Positions 1 to 6,639 are shown, counted from the first letter of the stretch. The stretch: 7,365 nucleotides of DNA from Candidatus Sumerlaeota bacterium (GCA_026398575.1 JAPLSP010000370.1:1-7365), one strand, 5' to 3'. Translations and numbers: made by a program. The notes: generated from the letters alone by a model not told the origin.

Positions 1-3
1 GCT

Positions 4-219
4 CTATCTGGCATGCGAGCAATATGACGGGCAATTCCTGGATGAGCACAGTTTGCCGGACGGACTGGCCTGGAGCAGCAAGGCCGCGCCTGCGAGCGCC
101 ACCGCAACCAACAGCGAGGCGAGGCGTGCTCCGAATCCGCGCGTCCTTCTCAACATCATTCCGCGATTACCCAATCCTGCGTTGACGGATCCACTCACTG
201 ATGATAGTTCTCGCTTCAT
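4..219 (-). CDS. small exported Cys-containing protein, possibly truncated or frameshifted
   Basis: I do not recognise this 71-codon gene. The start is well supported: AAGGAG lies at 230-235, 10 nt before the ATG, and a strong promoter and operator-like dyad lie upstream. Residues 1-32 are a long basic N-region, residues 33-50 are a hydrophobic helix (LASLLVAVALAGAALLLQ), and A51 could end a signal peptide. The short remainder has three cysteines (C58, C63, C67) and H69, which could bind metal. A second start at M21/M22 would give a normal-length signal sequence but has no good ribosome site. The TAG lies only 3 nt from the window edge. One alternative reading frame stays open to the edge with similar third-position GC, so a frameshifted N-terminus of a longer exported protein is possible. 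That a gene starts here is fairly secure; the length and function are not. Confidence 0.55.
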   Translation of the reverse strand: MKRELSSVSGSVNAGLGNRGMMLRRTRGFGARLASLLVAVALAGAALLLQASPSGKLCSSRNCPSYCSHAR

Positions 220-281
220 GGCGTGACCGCTCCTTATTTATATTTTTTCGCTAAATGTTCTTATGTCGAGCTTTTTTGGAT

Positions 282-295
282 GTGGCTTCGGCCAC
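282..295. other. small UUCG hairpin in the leader region
   Basis: On the plus strand GTGGC-TTCG-GCCAC forms a 5-bp stem closed by a cUUCGg tetraloop, followed by TTTT (296-299). It resembles a short intrinsic terminator for plus-strand transcripts, although no plus-strand gene is seen upstream. In the minus-strand transcript of the small gene it would be a leader hairpin with a CGAA loop, about 60 nt before the ATG. Confidence 0.35.
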
Positions 296-321
296 TTTTG
301 GATTTGGTTTGCAACGAAGGC

Positions 322-338
322 TGATAATCTCATTATCA
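322..338. promoter_or_regulatory. Fur-box-like inverted repeat over the -10 box
   Basis: The sequence TGATAAT-CTC-ATTATCA is a perfect 7+7 dyad covering the -10 element and the expected transcription start. The half-sites match the heptamers of the known Fur 7-1-7 core (tgataat-n-attatca), but the spacer is 3 bp rather than 1. A bound repressor here would block RNA polymerase. It may be an iron or metal operator of the Fur family or the site of another AT-preferring dimer. The GATAAT half could partly reflect the -10 box itself, but the second, exact half-site is not explained by that. Confidence 0.45.
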
Positions 339-360
339 TGTCTCATTGAATAAAAGTCAA
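332..360 (-). promoter_or_regulatory. sigma70-type promoter of the small exported-protein gene
   Basis: On the minus strand TTGACT (355-360, 5 of 6 to consensus) is followed by a 17-bp spacer and GATAAT (332-337, 5 of 6). Transcription would begin near 325 and give a leader of about 105 nt before the ATG at 219. The box match and ideal spacing are seen directly; activity is inferred. Confidence 0.7.
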
Positions 361-363
361 GCG

Positions 364-395
364 AAAAATCAGATTGATTGCTCGGGCTAGCAATC
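364..395 (-). terminator. possible intrinsic terminator after the heparinase-like gene
   Basis: A perfect 7-bp dyad (GATTGCT at 376-382, AGCAATC at 389-395, 6-nt loop) lies about 70 bp past the lyase stop codon. Read on the minus strand it is followed after 6 nt by a run of five T (364-368). The stem is short and the T run is displaced, so this is a weak call. The rest of 396-463 shows nothing clear. Confidence 0.3.
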
Positions 396-463
396 TGTTA
401 GTTTCCTTCATCTTACGGGCTATAGCGTGGCTTAAAGATTTGATGGCGCGGACTCCTCTGAGT

Positions 464-3088
464 TTACCGCTTCTCCAACAACTTGCCTCCCGCCAATATC
501 GTTCGCGTCACTGCGCCCCGGGCGTCCATCGCCACCAGCGCGCAGCGTCCGTCGCTTGTGTAGCCTCCGAAGCTGCAAGCGCCCGCGTCCTTATCCATGG
601 CGCAGTAGAGATGTTTGCTGCCGTCGGTGAATGTGATCTCGGCAGCGGCCGCCTTCGCCGGCTGGCCCTGCGCGTCGCTCACCGGCAGCGTCTTCACGGA
701 CACCACCGGGCTGGTCTTGCCGGGCGCCGTCGGGTAGAGCAGATATGTCACCCGGTAAGGTCCCGCGCCGGTCCAGTGGTATAGCGCGGTCGGAACGGGC
801 CGCCACGGCCCATTGGCCCAGCCCTGCACCGGCTCCTCCTTGACGCCCTTGACCACCTGCGCCGTCAGCCCCGCGAAGGCCGCCGGCGTGATCTGGATAC
901 CCGCTTCTTTGTCTCTGGCGCTAACAGCCAGGCCGTTGGTGGTAGCCTCATCGGCGCTGAAATGGAACATCGCTTCGTATTGATGCGGTTTGGCGTCGGC
1001 GGGAAGAAGCGTGTCGGTGATGATCCAGTAGTCAGGCTTGACGAATAGAATGCTTCGGATATGTCGCACGTCCGCGAGTTTCTTATCGCGCGCGCCGTAG
1101 CCAAACTCGTAACTGCCCTCGACGAAGTCCCACTGCGAATTCGTCAGCCAGAGGTTGTCCACCAACGGCTTGAAGGGGTACGGCAGCGCCCAGCTCTGCC
1201 GCTCGCCGGAGGACCGCTGCTCCAAGCCGTCCACCCGCACGGTATTGTGCGCCCGCGTTGACAGCACGTACCGCCGCCAGCGCGAGGCGTCATACATGTA
1301 CACCCCGCCCTCGGTCAGCAGCGGCTTGCCGTAGCCGTAGGCCTGAAACCCAAGCTTGTCCTCGTGCTGGTGACCGACGCCCCAGGGGCCGGCCTCGAAA
1401 TGCAGCAGCAGGTCCTGTGGCTGCCACCCCGTGCGCATGATGTAATGGCCGCTATAGGGAAAGGCGACGGAGTCATCGCTGGGTTTGACGCCTTTCTCGC
1501 CTTTGCTGGCCGCCCACTGGAAGTCCTGGCGACTCGGGAAGAATTCAGCGGCGTCCCGCAGCAGCGCCAGCGGGCTGGCTGACGATGCATCATTGAATCC
1601 GAAGACCTGCCAGTCGGGACGCATGGCATAGAGCTGGTAGTTGTACATCTTCTCCATCCGCTGCAGGTAGTCCTGGGGCAGTTCGCCCATGATGCCGTTG
1701 TGCTGGGCAAGCTTGAGCGTTTGCGCAAACTCCGAGAGCACCCAGTTGTTATACCCCAGTGCCAACTCGTTCTCCAGGCCGTCGGGATAGACTTCCTGGT
1801 CCAGTTGCTTGTAGAGCCGATCGAGGCCCGTTTTGCGCCACTCAAGCGCGCGCTTGAATTCGGGGAACATGATCCCGGCGAAGAAGACGCCGGTGGACTC
1901 GGCCGTCAGCCAGTTGGCTTTGCTCGGCCACTTCACCAGGTGCTCGGCCTGCTCGTACCAGGATTTCAGGATGGCGACGATGGCCCGGTCAGAGAAGCCG
2001 GGGCTGTCGAGACAGCGGAAGAAGGCATCCGGCCAGGTGTTGCTGATGCGGCAGGCGGTGTTGAGCGTTTCCCAGGCATGGTGATAGGGGCTGTTGCCGG
2101 AACGGAACAACAACACCGGATCGTCCTCGATCCACGCCACCATCTGGTCGGCGATCTCTTTGGCATATTTGTCCTGCCCGGTGTTCCAGTAAGCGTCCGC
2201 GATCATCTTGAAGTGGAAGTGGCGGTTGAGTTGCGCGTTCCACTCGACGGTGGCGCTCTCGCCCTTGGTCATAGCGTTGTAGGACCAGTCAATGCGCGGC
2301 GGAGCGTCCCAGGGCGTTTTGATCATCTCAAAATGGTGGGCCAGCCCCTTGTCGGCATTGCCGGTGTTGTACTTGGGCGCGGGGGTTTTCGGGCGTTCGC
2401 GATAGTCCGTGAACCAGGAGGGTTTCTCGCGATGGCGGATGCGCTCGGCCAGAGCATGAGCGGCGGTCGCATAGTCTTGTTTGGCCGCCGCAGCCTTCAC
2501 CGCCGCCAATTCCGGCTGGTCGAGATCAAGCGCGGCATAAAAGTCTGCGTCACTCAAGCGCGGACCTTTGGCGGCATCGTCCACCTTGATCACTGCGAAG
2601 TCATCAATGATGACTACCGTTGAGGAATCGGGTTTGTAGGCTGGGTCCCAGTTGGAATTGAAGTGAATGCTGTCAATTTGCTGCCAGCCCAGCGGTTGGC
2701 GCGTCTTGCCAAACTCTTTGAAGGGCGCAACAAAACGCCGCCAGCCGGTGAAGTTGGCGGTGAGGGTCAGGGAGAAATAGTCGGAACCATCGGTCTGCTT
2801 GTTCTCCGAAGGGAGGATGAGGCTGAAGCGCGAGCCGGTGGCTTTGGGACAACAAAGCCAGAAGGACAGCGCGTTTCCCTGCGTCCAATCATGCGGAACC
2901 TTGGCGGCGCCAATGTCCGTACCCCGGGCAAATTCCCAGCGAATAGCGCCCTTGCCCTGTTTGATTTGTCCGGTCTCGGCAATAGCATTCTTGCCCCACT
3001 GACCGGCGTCATCGCAGTCGCTGATGACGAGGTCGGCCCATGCGGATGGGGTGATTGTCAGCACGGCGATTAGCAGGCAGATTCGCAT
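464..3088 (-). CDS. exported heparinase II/III-like polysaccharide lyase
   Basis: 874 aa from the ATG at 3088, chosen because GGAGG (3097-3101) lies 8 nt upstream; a TTG codon directly before it is less likely. Residues 1-18 are a signal peptide ending in AWA, so the enzyme should be periplasmic or secreted. Residues 19-168 look like a beta-sandwich carbohydrate-binding domain. Residues of about 175-530 fit the helical toroid of heparinase II/III and alginate lyases, with H337-x-x-E340 (spacing as in heparinase II H202/E205), N392-W393, and DG436-437 followed by Y446 as candidate catalytic Tyr. Residues of about 540-800 are the beta-sheet domain with the signature GHQHEDKLGF (H573, H575) and AHNTVRVDG (H614). 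The family cleaves uronic-acid polysaccharides by beta-elimination; the substrate cannot be told. The residue assignments are my alignment by eye. No sulfatase, transporter or SusC/D gene is adjacent, so this is a stand-alone enzyme here. Confidence 0.9.
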   Translation of the reverse strand: MRICLLIAVLTITPSAWADLVISDCDDAGQWGKNAIAETGQIKQGKGAIRWEFARGTDIGAAKVPHDWTQGNALSFWLCCPKATGSRFSLILPSENKQTDGSDYFSLTLTANFTGWRRFVAPFKEFGKTRQPLGWQQIDSIHFNSNWDPAYKPDSSTVVIIDDFAVIKVDDAAKGPRLSDADFYAALDLDQPELAAVKAAAAKQDYATAAHALAERIRHREKPSWFTDYRERPKTPAPKYNTGNADKGLAHHFEMIKTPWDAPPRIDWSYNAMTKGESATVEWNAQLNRHFHFKMIADAYWNTGQDKYAKEIADQMVAWIEDDPVLLFRSGNSPYHHAWETLNTACRISNTWPDAFFRCLDSPGFSDRAIVAILKSWYEQAEHLVKWPSKANWLTAESTGVFFAGIMFPEFKRALEWRKTGLDRLYKQLDQEVYPDGLENELALGYNNWVLSEFAQTLKLAQHNGIMGELPQDYLQRMEKMYNYQLYAMRPDWQVFGFNDASSASPLALLRDAAEFFPSRQDFQWAASKGEKGVKPSDDSVAFPYSGHYIMRTGWQPQDLLLHFEAGPWGVGHQHEDKLGFQAYGYGKPLLTEGGVYMYDASRWRRYVLSTRAHNTVRVDGLEQRSSGERQSWALPYPFKPLVDNLWLTNSQWDFVEGSYEFGYGARDKKLADVRHIRSILFVKPDYWIITDTLLPADAKPHQYEAMFHFSADEATTNGLAVSARDKEAGIQITPAAFAGLTAQVVKGVKEEPVQGWANGPWRPVPTALYHWTGAGPYRVTYLLYPTAPGKTSPVVSVKTLPVSDAQGQPAKAAAAEITFTDGSKHLYCAMDKDAGACSFGGYTSDGRCALVAMDARGAVTRTILAGGKLLEKR

Positions 3089-3192
3089 CAAAGGCGCCTC
3101 CGGGTTTTTAGTGAGCTGACTGGGATCTTTGATTTGAGCGAACGAATGGGATGGACGAAGTTCCGGTGCGGTACGCCTTCAGCCGTACTACG

Positions 3193-3300
3193 ATAAAGTC
3201 ACCACAGAGACACCGAGGCACAGAGAAATTCACATAGAGCATTTTTCTTACATTCCTGGATGCGTGTCTCTGTGCCTCGGTGTCTCTGTGGTGACTTTAT
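3193..3300. repeat. perfect 34-bp inverted repeat with 40-nt loop
   Basis: Arms 3193-3226 and 3267-3300 are exact reverse complements over 34 bp and enclose a 40-nt spacer. The arm is rich in the CACAGAGACAC / GGCACAGAGA pattern, which I recall as a dispersed intergenic element in many environmental bacterial genomes. No transposase is nearby. In RNA it would form a very stable hairpin in the lyase leader. It lacks a following T run on either strand, so it is not a standard terminator. A MITE- or REP-like element is the best guess. Confidence 0.85.
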
Positions 3301-3412
3301 TATGATTGGCTAAAGAATTCTCCGGTACGATCAGCCTCCAGACGCATTCCCGCTATCGAAGCTTCCATACTCCCATCGCCGATTCCTCCGCCTCCATAGA
3401 TCAACCGCGCGC

Positions 3413-3440
3413 ATTTTACGCCGAGGCGCCAGACTGTCAA
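3413..3440 (-). promoter_or_regulatory. strong sigma70-like promoter upstream of the lyase gene
   Basis: On the minus strand TTGACA (3435-3440, perfect) is followed by a 16-bp spacer and TAAAAT (3413-3418, 5 of 6). Transcription would start near 3406. The first gene downstream on this strand is the lyase at 3088, which would give a leader of about 318 nt holding the 34-bp hairpin. I saw no better promoter closer to the lyase start. Confidence 0.5.
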
Positions 3441-3512
3441 AGCACAAATTTTCACACCCCGATCCATGCGGTTTGGGGAGGTAGATAATTAATAATTCTG
3501 CAGGACTTTTTT

Positions 3513-3589
3513 TGGAGCTGACGAATGGAATCGAACCATCAACCTGCTGATTACAAATCAGCTGCTCTGCCAAGTTGAGCTACGTCAGC
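3513..3589 (-). tRNA. tRNA-Thr (anticodon UGU)
   Basis: A complete 77-nt cloverleaf with encoded CCA. The acceptor stem is GCTGACG paired with CGTCAGC (7 perfect pairs), discriminator T, then CCA at 3513-3515. The D-stem is GCTC/GAGC with a 9-nt loop. The anticodon stem GCTGA/TCAGC carries the loop TTTGTAA, giving anticodon TGT (3553-3555 on the plus strand), which reads ACA and other ACN threonine codons. The T arm is GATGG-TTCGATT-CCATT with one G-U pair. It lies 70 bp after the permease stop codon. Confidence 0.96.
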
Positions 3590-3614
3590 CCTTTTGAGGT
3601 GGCGGAAGGCAAGA

Positions 3615-3643
3615 GATTGGCCAATCAGGGGAAGGCTTGTCAA
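3615..3643 (-). promoter_or_regulatory. possible tRNA-Thr promoter
   Basis: A perfect TTGACA (3638-3643, minus strand) sits 17 nt past the permease stop. At 17-bp spacing the -10 position reads CCAATC, a poor match, and it lies inside a 12-bp palindrome GATTGGCCAATC (3615-3626). The location, about 20 bp upstream of the mature tRNA, is right for a tRNA promoter. The weak -10 keeps confidence low; read-through from the ABC operon is the alternative. Confidence 0.35.
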
Positions 3644-3659
3644 GGGCAAGAATTGAATC

Positions 3660-5636
3660 TTAGGAATCGAAAATTTCTGTGCCATTGGGAGAAGGGGCGG
3701 GGAAGGTGGCGGCGCAATGTTCGCAGGCGCCGCGGGTGACGACGCGCTTTTTTCCGCATGAGGGGCAGGGCACACGCGCGGGCCACTCTTCCAGCGCGAT
3801 CAGCGTGAGAAGTCCGGGCAGGCCGAGCAACAAGCCTCCCACGGTCCATCCCCATCGGCGCCATCCGCTGAAGGCGTAGCGGCGGGCGATGATCGAAATG
3901 GCGATCGCAGAAATCAGCGCGGCTGAAATCATGGAAATAAGTAGGGAGGGATTCTCCAGCATGACATTATTAAGTCTGAGGAATGGCGCCATTGCCAGGG
4001 TGTGCAGGCCCGGCGGAAGGATAGTTGCCGTCACAAATTCTTTGCCCCAATCTACTTTGGGAGGCAGCCCTATCGGTGAGAATTCGGTGCGTTTCACGAC
4101 GGTCCCATCGCGATTCAATTCAATAAGAAGATTCATCCAAGTCCTCCGCTGAGGATTAGCATAATTGGGCGAATACCATAGGAAAAATCTGCTCCTATCG
4201 GGCAAAACGGAGAAGCTCACAGTCGAATGGCCTGACGGATCATCAGCCGGAAGGGTCTGGCAGAGGATTTGTCCGTCATCTGTGAGGTAATAAATTTCAC
4301 GATCCGTCACTGTCACAATGATCGCTGGCTGACGCCCACGCTCGTAGTTGTCCCTTGCCGCCCCCAAAACTTGCTGACCTTCCGGGGGCGCAAATATGCG
4401 ATTGGCTTTGGGGGCAGCAAGATCAACGTCATAGATCGCATGGGATGTCAGAAGGATAGAATCCCAGCTTTCATAAGCGCTGCCGGCATCAAATGCTTGC
4501 GCGGATTTTGGATCGGCGACAAAGCCATCGAGCCCTAAAGCGCCCATACATCGCCTGCTTCGCAGATCATATTGGACAAAAATGCGCTTGAACGGAAGAT
4601 AATACCAATTGGAAACCATGTAGCCTGGCATGAATGGAGGTTGAGCAATCCAATCCGATCTGCGCCAGCCGTATTCGAGCCATTGCCTAATTGGCGAGAT
4701 TTTGCCAATGAACTTTACGCTGCTAATTTTCAAGAGTTTTTTCTGGATCTCGTGAAGGCTTTTCGTGGCGCCATTCTTCTCGCGTGTGATCGAATTTCCC
4801 TGCATATCCCGAATTTCTTGGATATCTCCCTGCTCGTAGAGGCATTGAACGGGCCGGCCATCACAGTCTAATGAATAGGACCAATAAGAACGCGGGGCCG
4901 CATTGGTCAATCCGATTAAGATGGCGGCGCCTGCCATGCCCAGAATCACAACTCCTGCCCACACGGTCGTTCCCAGCGCCACTTTCGCCACAAGATGCAG
5001 TGGCGAATATGTGCCGCCCGTGATAAAGACACCCCATGCGGCGATGGCCATCACAGAAGTGATAATTATGATCATTATTAATGCGATGTGAATCCAGCTA
5101 TGGAATACGATGAAGGACGCGGCCAGTAGGAAGACCAAAGGCAGCAAACGTCCGCCGTACCAGCGCGCCTGGCGCATGGCGATCAACATGCCGCAGAAAT
5201 AATACGCCATGCCGGTCATCCAGTCCGCCATGCCGGGCGCCAGCATCCGCCAATCCCAAGGCGCCGCGATGTGCCCCGGCGTGGCGGCCCATACCGCGCA
5301 TGCGGCATAGGGCACGCCGGCAACGACGGTATAGAGTGAAAGCCCTGCGATTGCTTTCGCAAAGAAGATTTTTGTGCGCGAGACGGGGCGATGCGTCAGG
5401 AAAGCCCACTTATCGCGGCGATTCTCGGTAATAACCTGGAAGAGACCGATCACAAAAGCGACCAGGGGAAAACCGGTGACCGTGATTGTTTGAAATCTCA
5501 ACGATAGCAGGGTGTTGGGCATCGCTCCACGATTAGCAGGATCCCACAAGGTATAAGCCATGATCGCCCCCAGCCCAAGCGTACCTACAAGCGCCTGCCA
5601 GCATGCGCGCCATTCTTTCCAGATCATGGTTTTCAT
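3660..5636 (-). CDS. ABC-2-type permease with large soluble insert and C-terminal zinc ribbon
   Basis: 658 aa; the membrane partner of the ATPase encoded just upstream. Its ATG overlaps the ATPase stop (ATGA, 5633-5636) and follows a GGAGAGGA ribosome site, so the two are translationally coupled. The N-terminus (MKTMIWKEWR) is typical of ABC-2 permeases that start with a cytoplasmic amphipathic stretch. Hydrophobic segments lie at about 12-30, 51-70, 95-118, 132-153, 163-181, 182-206 and 216-244. Residues of about 246-555 are soluble and beta-rich, with blade-like stretches such as IYYLTDDGQILCQTLP. Two further segments lie at about 562-585 and 595-616, followed by a zinc ribbon (C624-x-x-C627, C638-x-x-C641) and the tail GTEIFDS. 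Ordinary ABC-2 permeases of ytr type are roughly half this length and lack the insert and ribbon. The transported substrate is unknown; envelope maintenance or export of an antimicrobial compound is an inference from the gene context. Confidence 0.8.
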   Translation of the reverse strand: MKTMIWKEWRACWQALVGTLGLGAIMAYTLWDPANRGAMPNTLLSLRFQTITVTGFPLVAFVIGLFQVITENRRDKWAFLTHRPVSRTKIFFAKAIAGLSLYTVVAGVPYAACAVWAATPGHIAAPWDWRMLAPGMADWMTGMAYYFCGMLIAMRQARWYGGRLLPLVFLLAASFIVFHSWIHIALIMIIIITSVMAIAAWGVFITGGTYSPLHLVAKVALGTTVWAGVVILGMAGAAILIGLTNAAPRSYWSYSLDCDGRPVQCLYEQGDIQEIRDMQGNSITREKNGATKSLHEIQKKLLKISSVKFIGKISPIRQWLEYGWRRSDWIAQPPFMPGYMVSNWYYLPFKRIFVQYDLRSRRCMGALGLDGFVADPKSAQAFDAGSAYESWDSILLTSHAIYDVDLAAPKANRIFAPPEGQQVLGAARDNYERGRQPAIIVTVTDREIYYLTDDGQILCQTLPADDPSGHSTVSFSVLPDRSRFFLWYSPNYANPQRRTWMNLLIELNRDGTVVKRTEFSPIGLPPKVDWGKEFVTATILPPGLHTLAMAPFLRLNNVMLENPSLLISMISAALISAIAISIIARRYAFSGWRRWGWTVGGLLLGLPGLLTLIALEEWPARVPCPSCGKKRVVTRGACEHCAATFPAPSPNGTEIFDS

Positions 5637-6559
5637 GATTCCTCTCCTATTCCCTGAAGCAGAAATCCGCCTTCGCTGCGGGCGTCGAGGTAGCCGATGA
5701 TCGCGTCTTCCAGGCTCAGGGGCAGTTCCTCGACGCTGTTGGGCTTCAGCGAGCGGATCAGGCTCTCGGCGTCGCCGTTCATGTTCGCGAGCGTCAGGCG
5801 CAGTTCATTGCCCTCGCGGCGGGCGCAGAGAAGGCCCTTGATTTCGGGCAGGGCGGGCGGCGGCGTATCGAAGCGCAGCAGCATCTGGCGCACGCGCGAG
5901 CGGAACGTCTCGACCGAGCAGCACGCGCGCAGGACGCTGCGGTCGAGGATTGCGATCCGGTCGGCGACGCGTTCGACGTCCGAGAGCGTATGTGTGGAGA
6001 AGAAGATCGTGCGTTCGCTGCTGCCGGTGACGAAGACCATGGCTTCGAGCAGCGCGCGCCTCGCCACCGGGTCCAGGCCCAGCGAGGGATCGTCGAGGAC
6101 GAGCAACTCCGGTTCCGTCGCCAGCGTGACGGCCAGCGACAATCCGGCGCGTTCGCCGCGCGAAAGGTGTTTGACTTTTGTCCGTTCGTCAAGACGGAAG
6201 TGATCCACGATGGCGCGGAAGATTTTCTGATTCCATTTCGGGTAAAAGCTCGCCTGATAAGCGCCCGTCTCGCGCACGTTCATCCAGCCGTAGAGCGGAT
6301 GGCCTTCGGGCATGTATCCGATGCGGGCGCGCGACTCCGGCGGCAATCGGCGGCAATCGTTCCCAAGCGTCTGGGCCGATCCGCGCGTCGGCTCGAGCAA
6401 ACCCAGCAACATGCGGATCAGCGTCGTCTTGCCCGAGCCGTTGCGCCCAAGAAGCGCGAAGACGCCTCCGCGCGGGACGTGGAGATTGACGCCGTCCACG
6501 GCGCATTTGGCGCCGAAGTAGCGCGTCAGTTTGTCGGTTTCGATCACGAATTCGCTCAT
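5633..6559 (-). CDS. ABC transporter ATP-binding protein (YtrB-like)
   Basis: 308 aa from the ATG at 6559, chosen because GGAGG (6568-6572) lies 8 nt upstream and residue 1 begins the normal ABC fold. A longer open frame to 6766 runs through an inverted repeat and is rejected. Walker A is GRNGSGKT (38-45), the Q-loop position reads YMPEG (E85 in place of Q), the signature is LSRGE (132-136), Walker B runs into LVLDDPSLGLDP (153-164) and the switch histidine is H190. The residue after the Walker B aspartate is D157 rather than the usual catalytic glutamate. Residues of about 215-308 form a C-terminal extension, as in ATPases that serve ABC-2 permeases. It powers the permease encoded immediately downstream and is probably under the control of the upstream GntR repressor. 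Subfamily assignment is by motif style and context. Confidence 0.9.
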   Translation of the reverse strand: MSEFVIETDKLTRYFGAKCAVDGVNLHVPRGGVFALLGRNGSGKTTLIRMLLGLLEPTRGSAQTLGNDCRRLPPESRARIGYMPEGHPLYGWMNVRETGAYQASFYPKWNQKIFRAIVDHFRLDERTKVKHLSRGERAGLSLAVTLATEPELLVLDDPSLGLDPVARRALLEAMVFVTGSSERTIFFSTHTLSDVERVADRIAILDRSVLRACCSVETFRSRVRQMLLRFDTPPPALPEIKGLLCARREGNELRLTLANMNGDAESLIRSLKPNSVEELPLSLEDAIIGYLDARSEGGFLLQGIGEES

Positions 6560-6639
6560 GGCCCAGTCCTCCCATTCGTAAATACGCTCACCTAACATTA
6601 CCGCGCATACTCGTGTCGCAAGCAAAGACTCATGCAGAT

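Larger units (their letters stand above)
3089..3512. other. 424-bp intergenic region between tRNA-Thr and the lyase gene
   Basis: No convincing protein gene is present. The stretch holds an orphan sigma70-like promoter, a long perfect inverted repeat and the lyase ribosome site. Open frames on either strand are short. One minus-strand frame that runs out of the tRNA gene begins with translated tRNA sequence and is an artefact. A leader peptide of 14 codons (ATG at 3388) could be read after a GGAGG-rich stretch, but nothing else supports it. Confidence 0.6.

Noticed and set aside
374..784. 136-codon plus-strand frame running into the lyase gene
   Set aside because: Most of it is antisense to the end of the lyase, and no ribosome site or protein family match was seen.
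1700..2623. 307-codon open frame on the plus strand
   Set aside because: It lies wholly antisense to the lyase gene, has no recognisable domain, and is explained by the GC-rich third positions of the real gene.
3171..3188. 5-bp dyad GTACG...CGTAC upstream of the lyase
   Set aside because: Too short to separate from chance, with no position-specific role visible.
3193..3300. Inverted repeat considered as a CRISPR unit or IS end
   Set aside because: Only one inverted pair, no regularly spaced direct copies, no transposase or target-site duplication seen.
3457..3478. CCCC...GGGG hairpin downstream of the tRNA, considered as a terminator
   Set aside because: Only 4 outer and 2 inner pairs with internal loops, and no T run after it on the minus strand.
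3331..3573. 80-codon minus-strand frame starting inside the tRNA
   Set aside because: The first 20 residues are translated tRNA-Thr sequence, a common artefact; no family match was seen for the rest.
3551..3775. 74-codon minus-strand frame ending in the tRNA
   Set aside because: It is an out-of-frame shadow of the permease C-terminus running into the tRNA gene.
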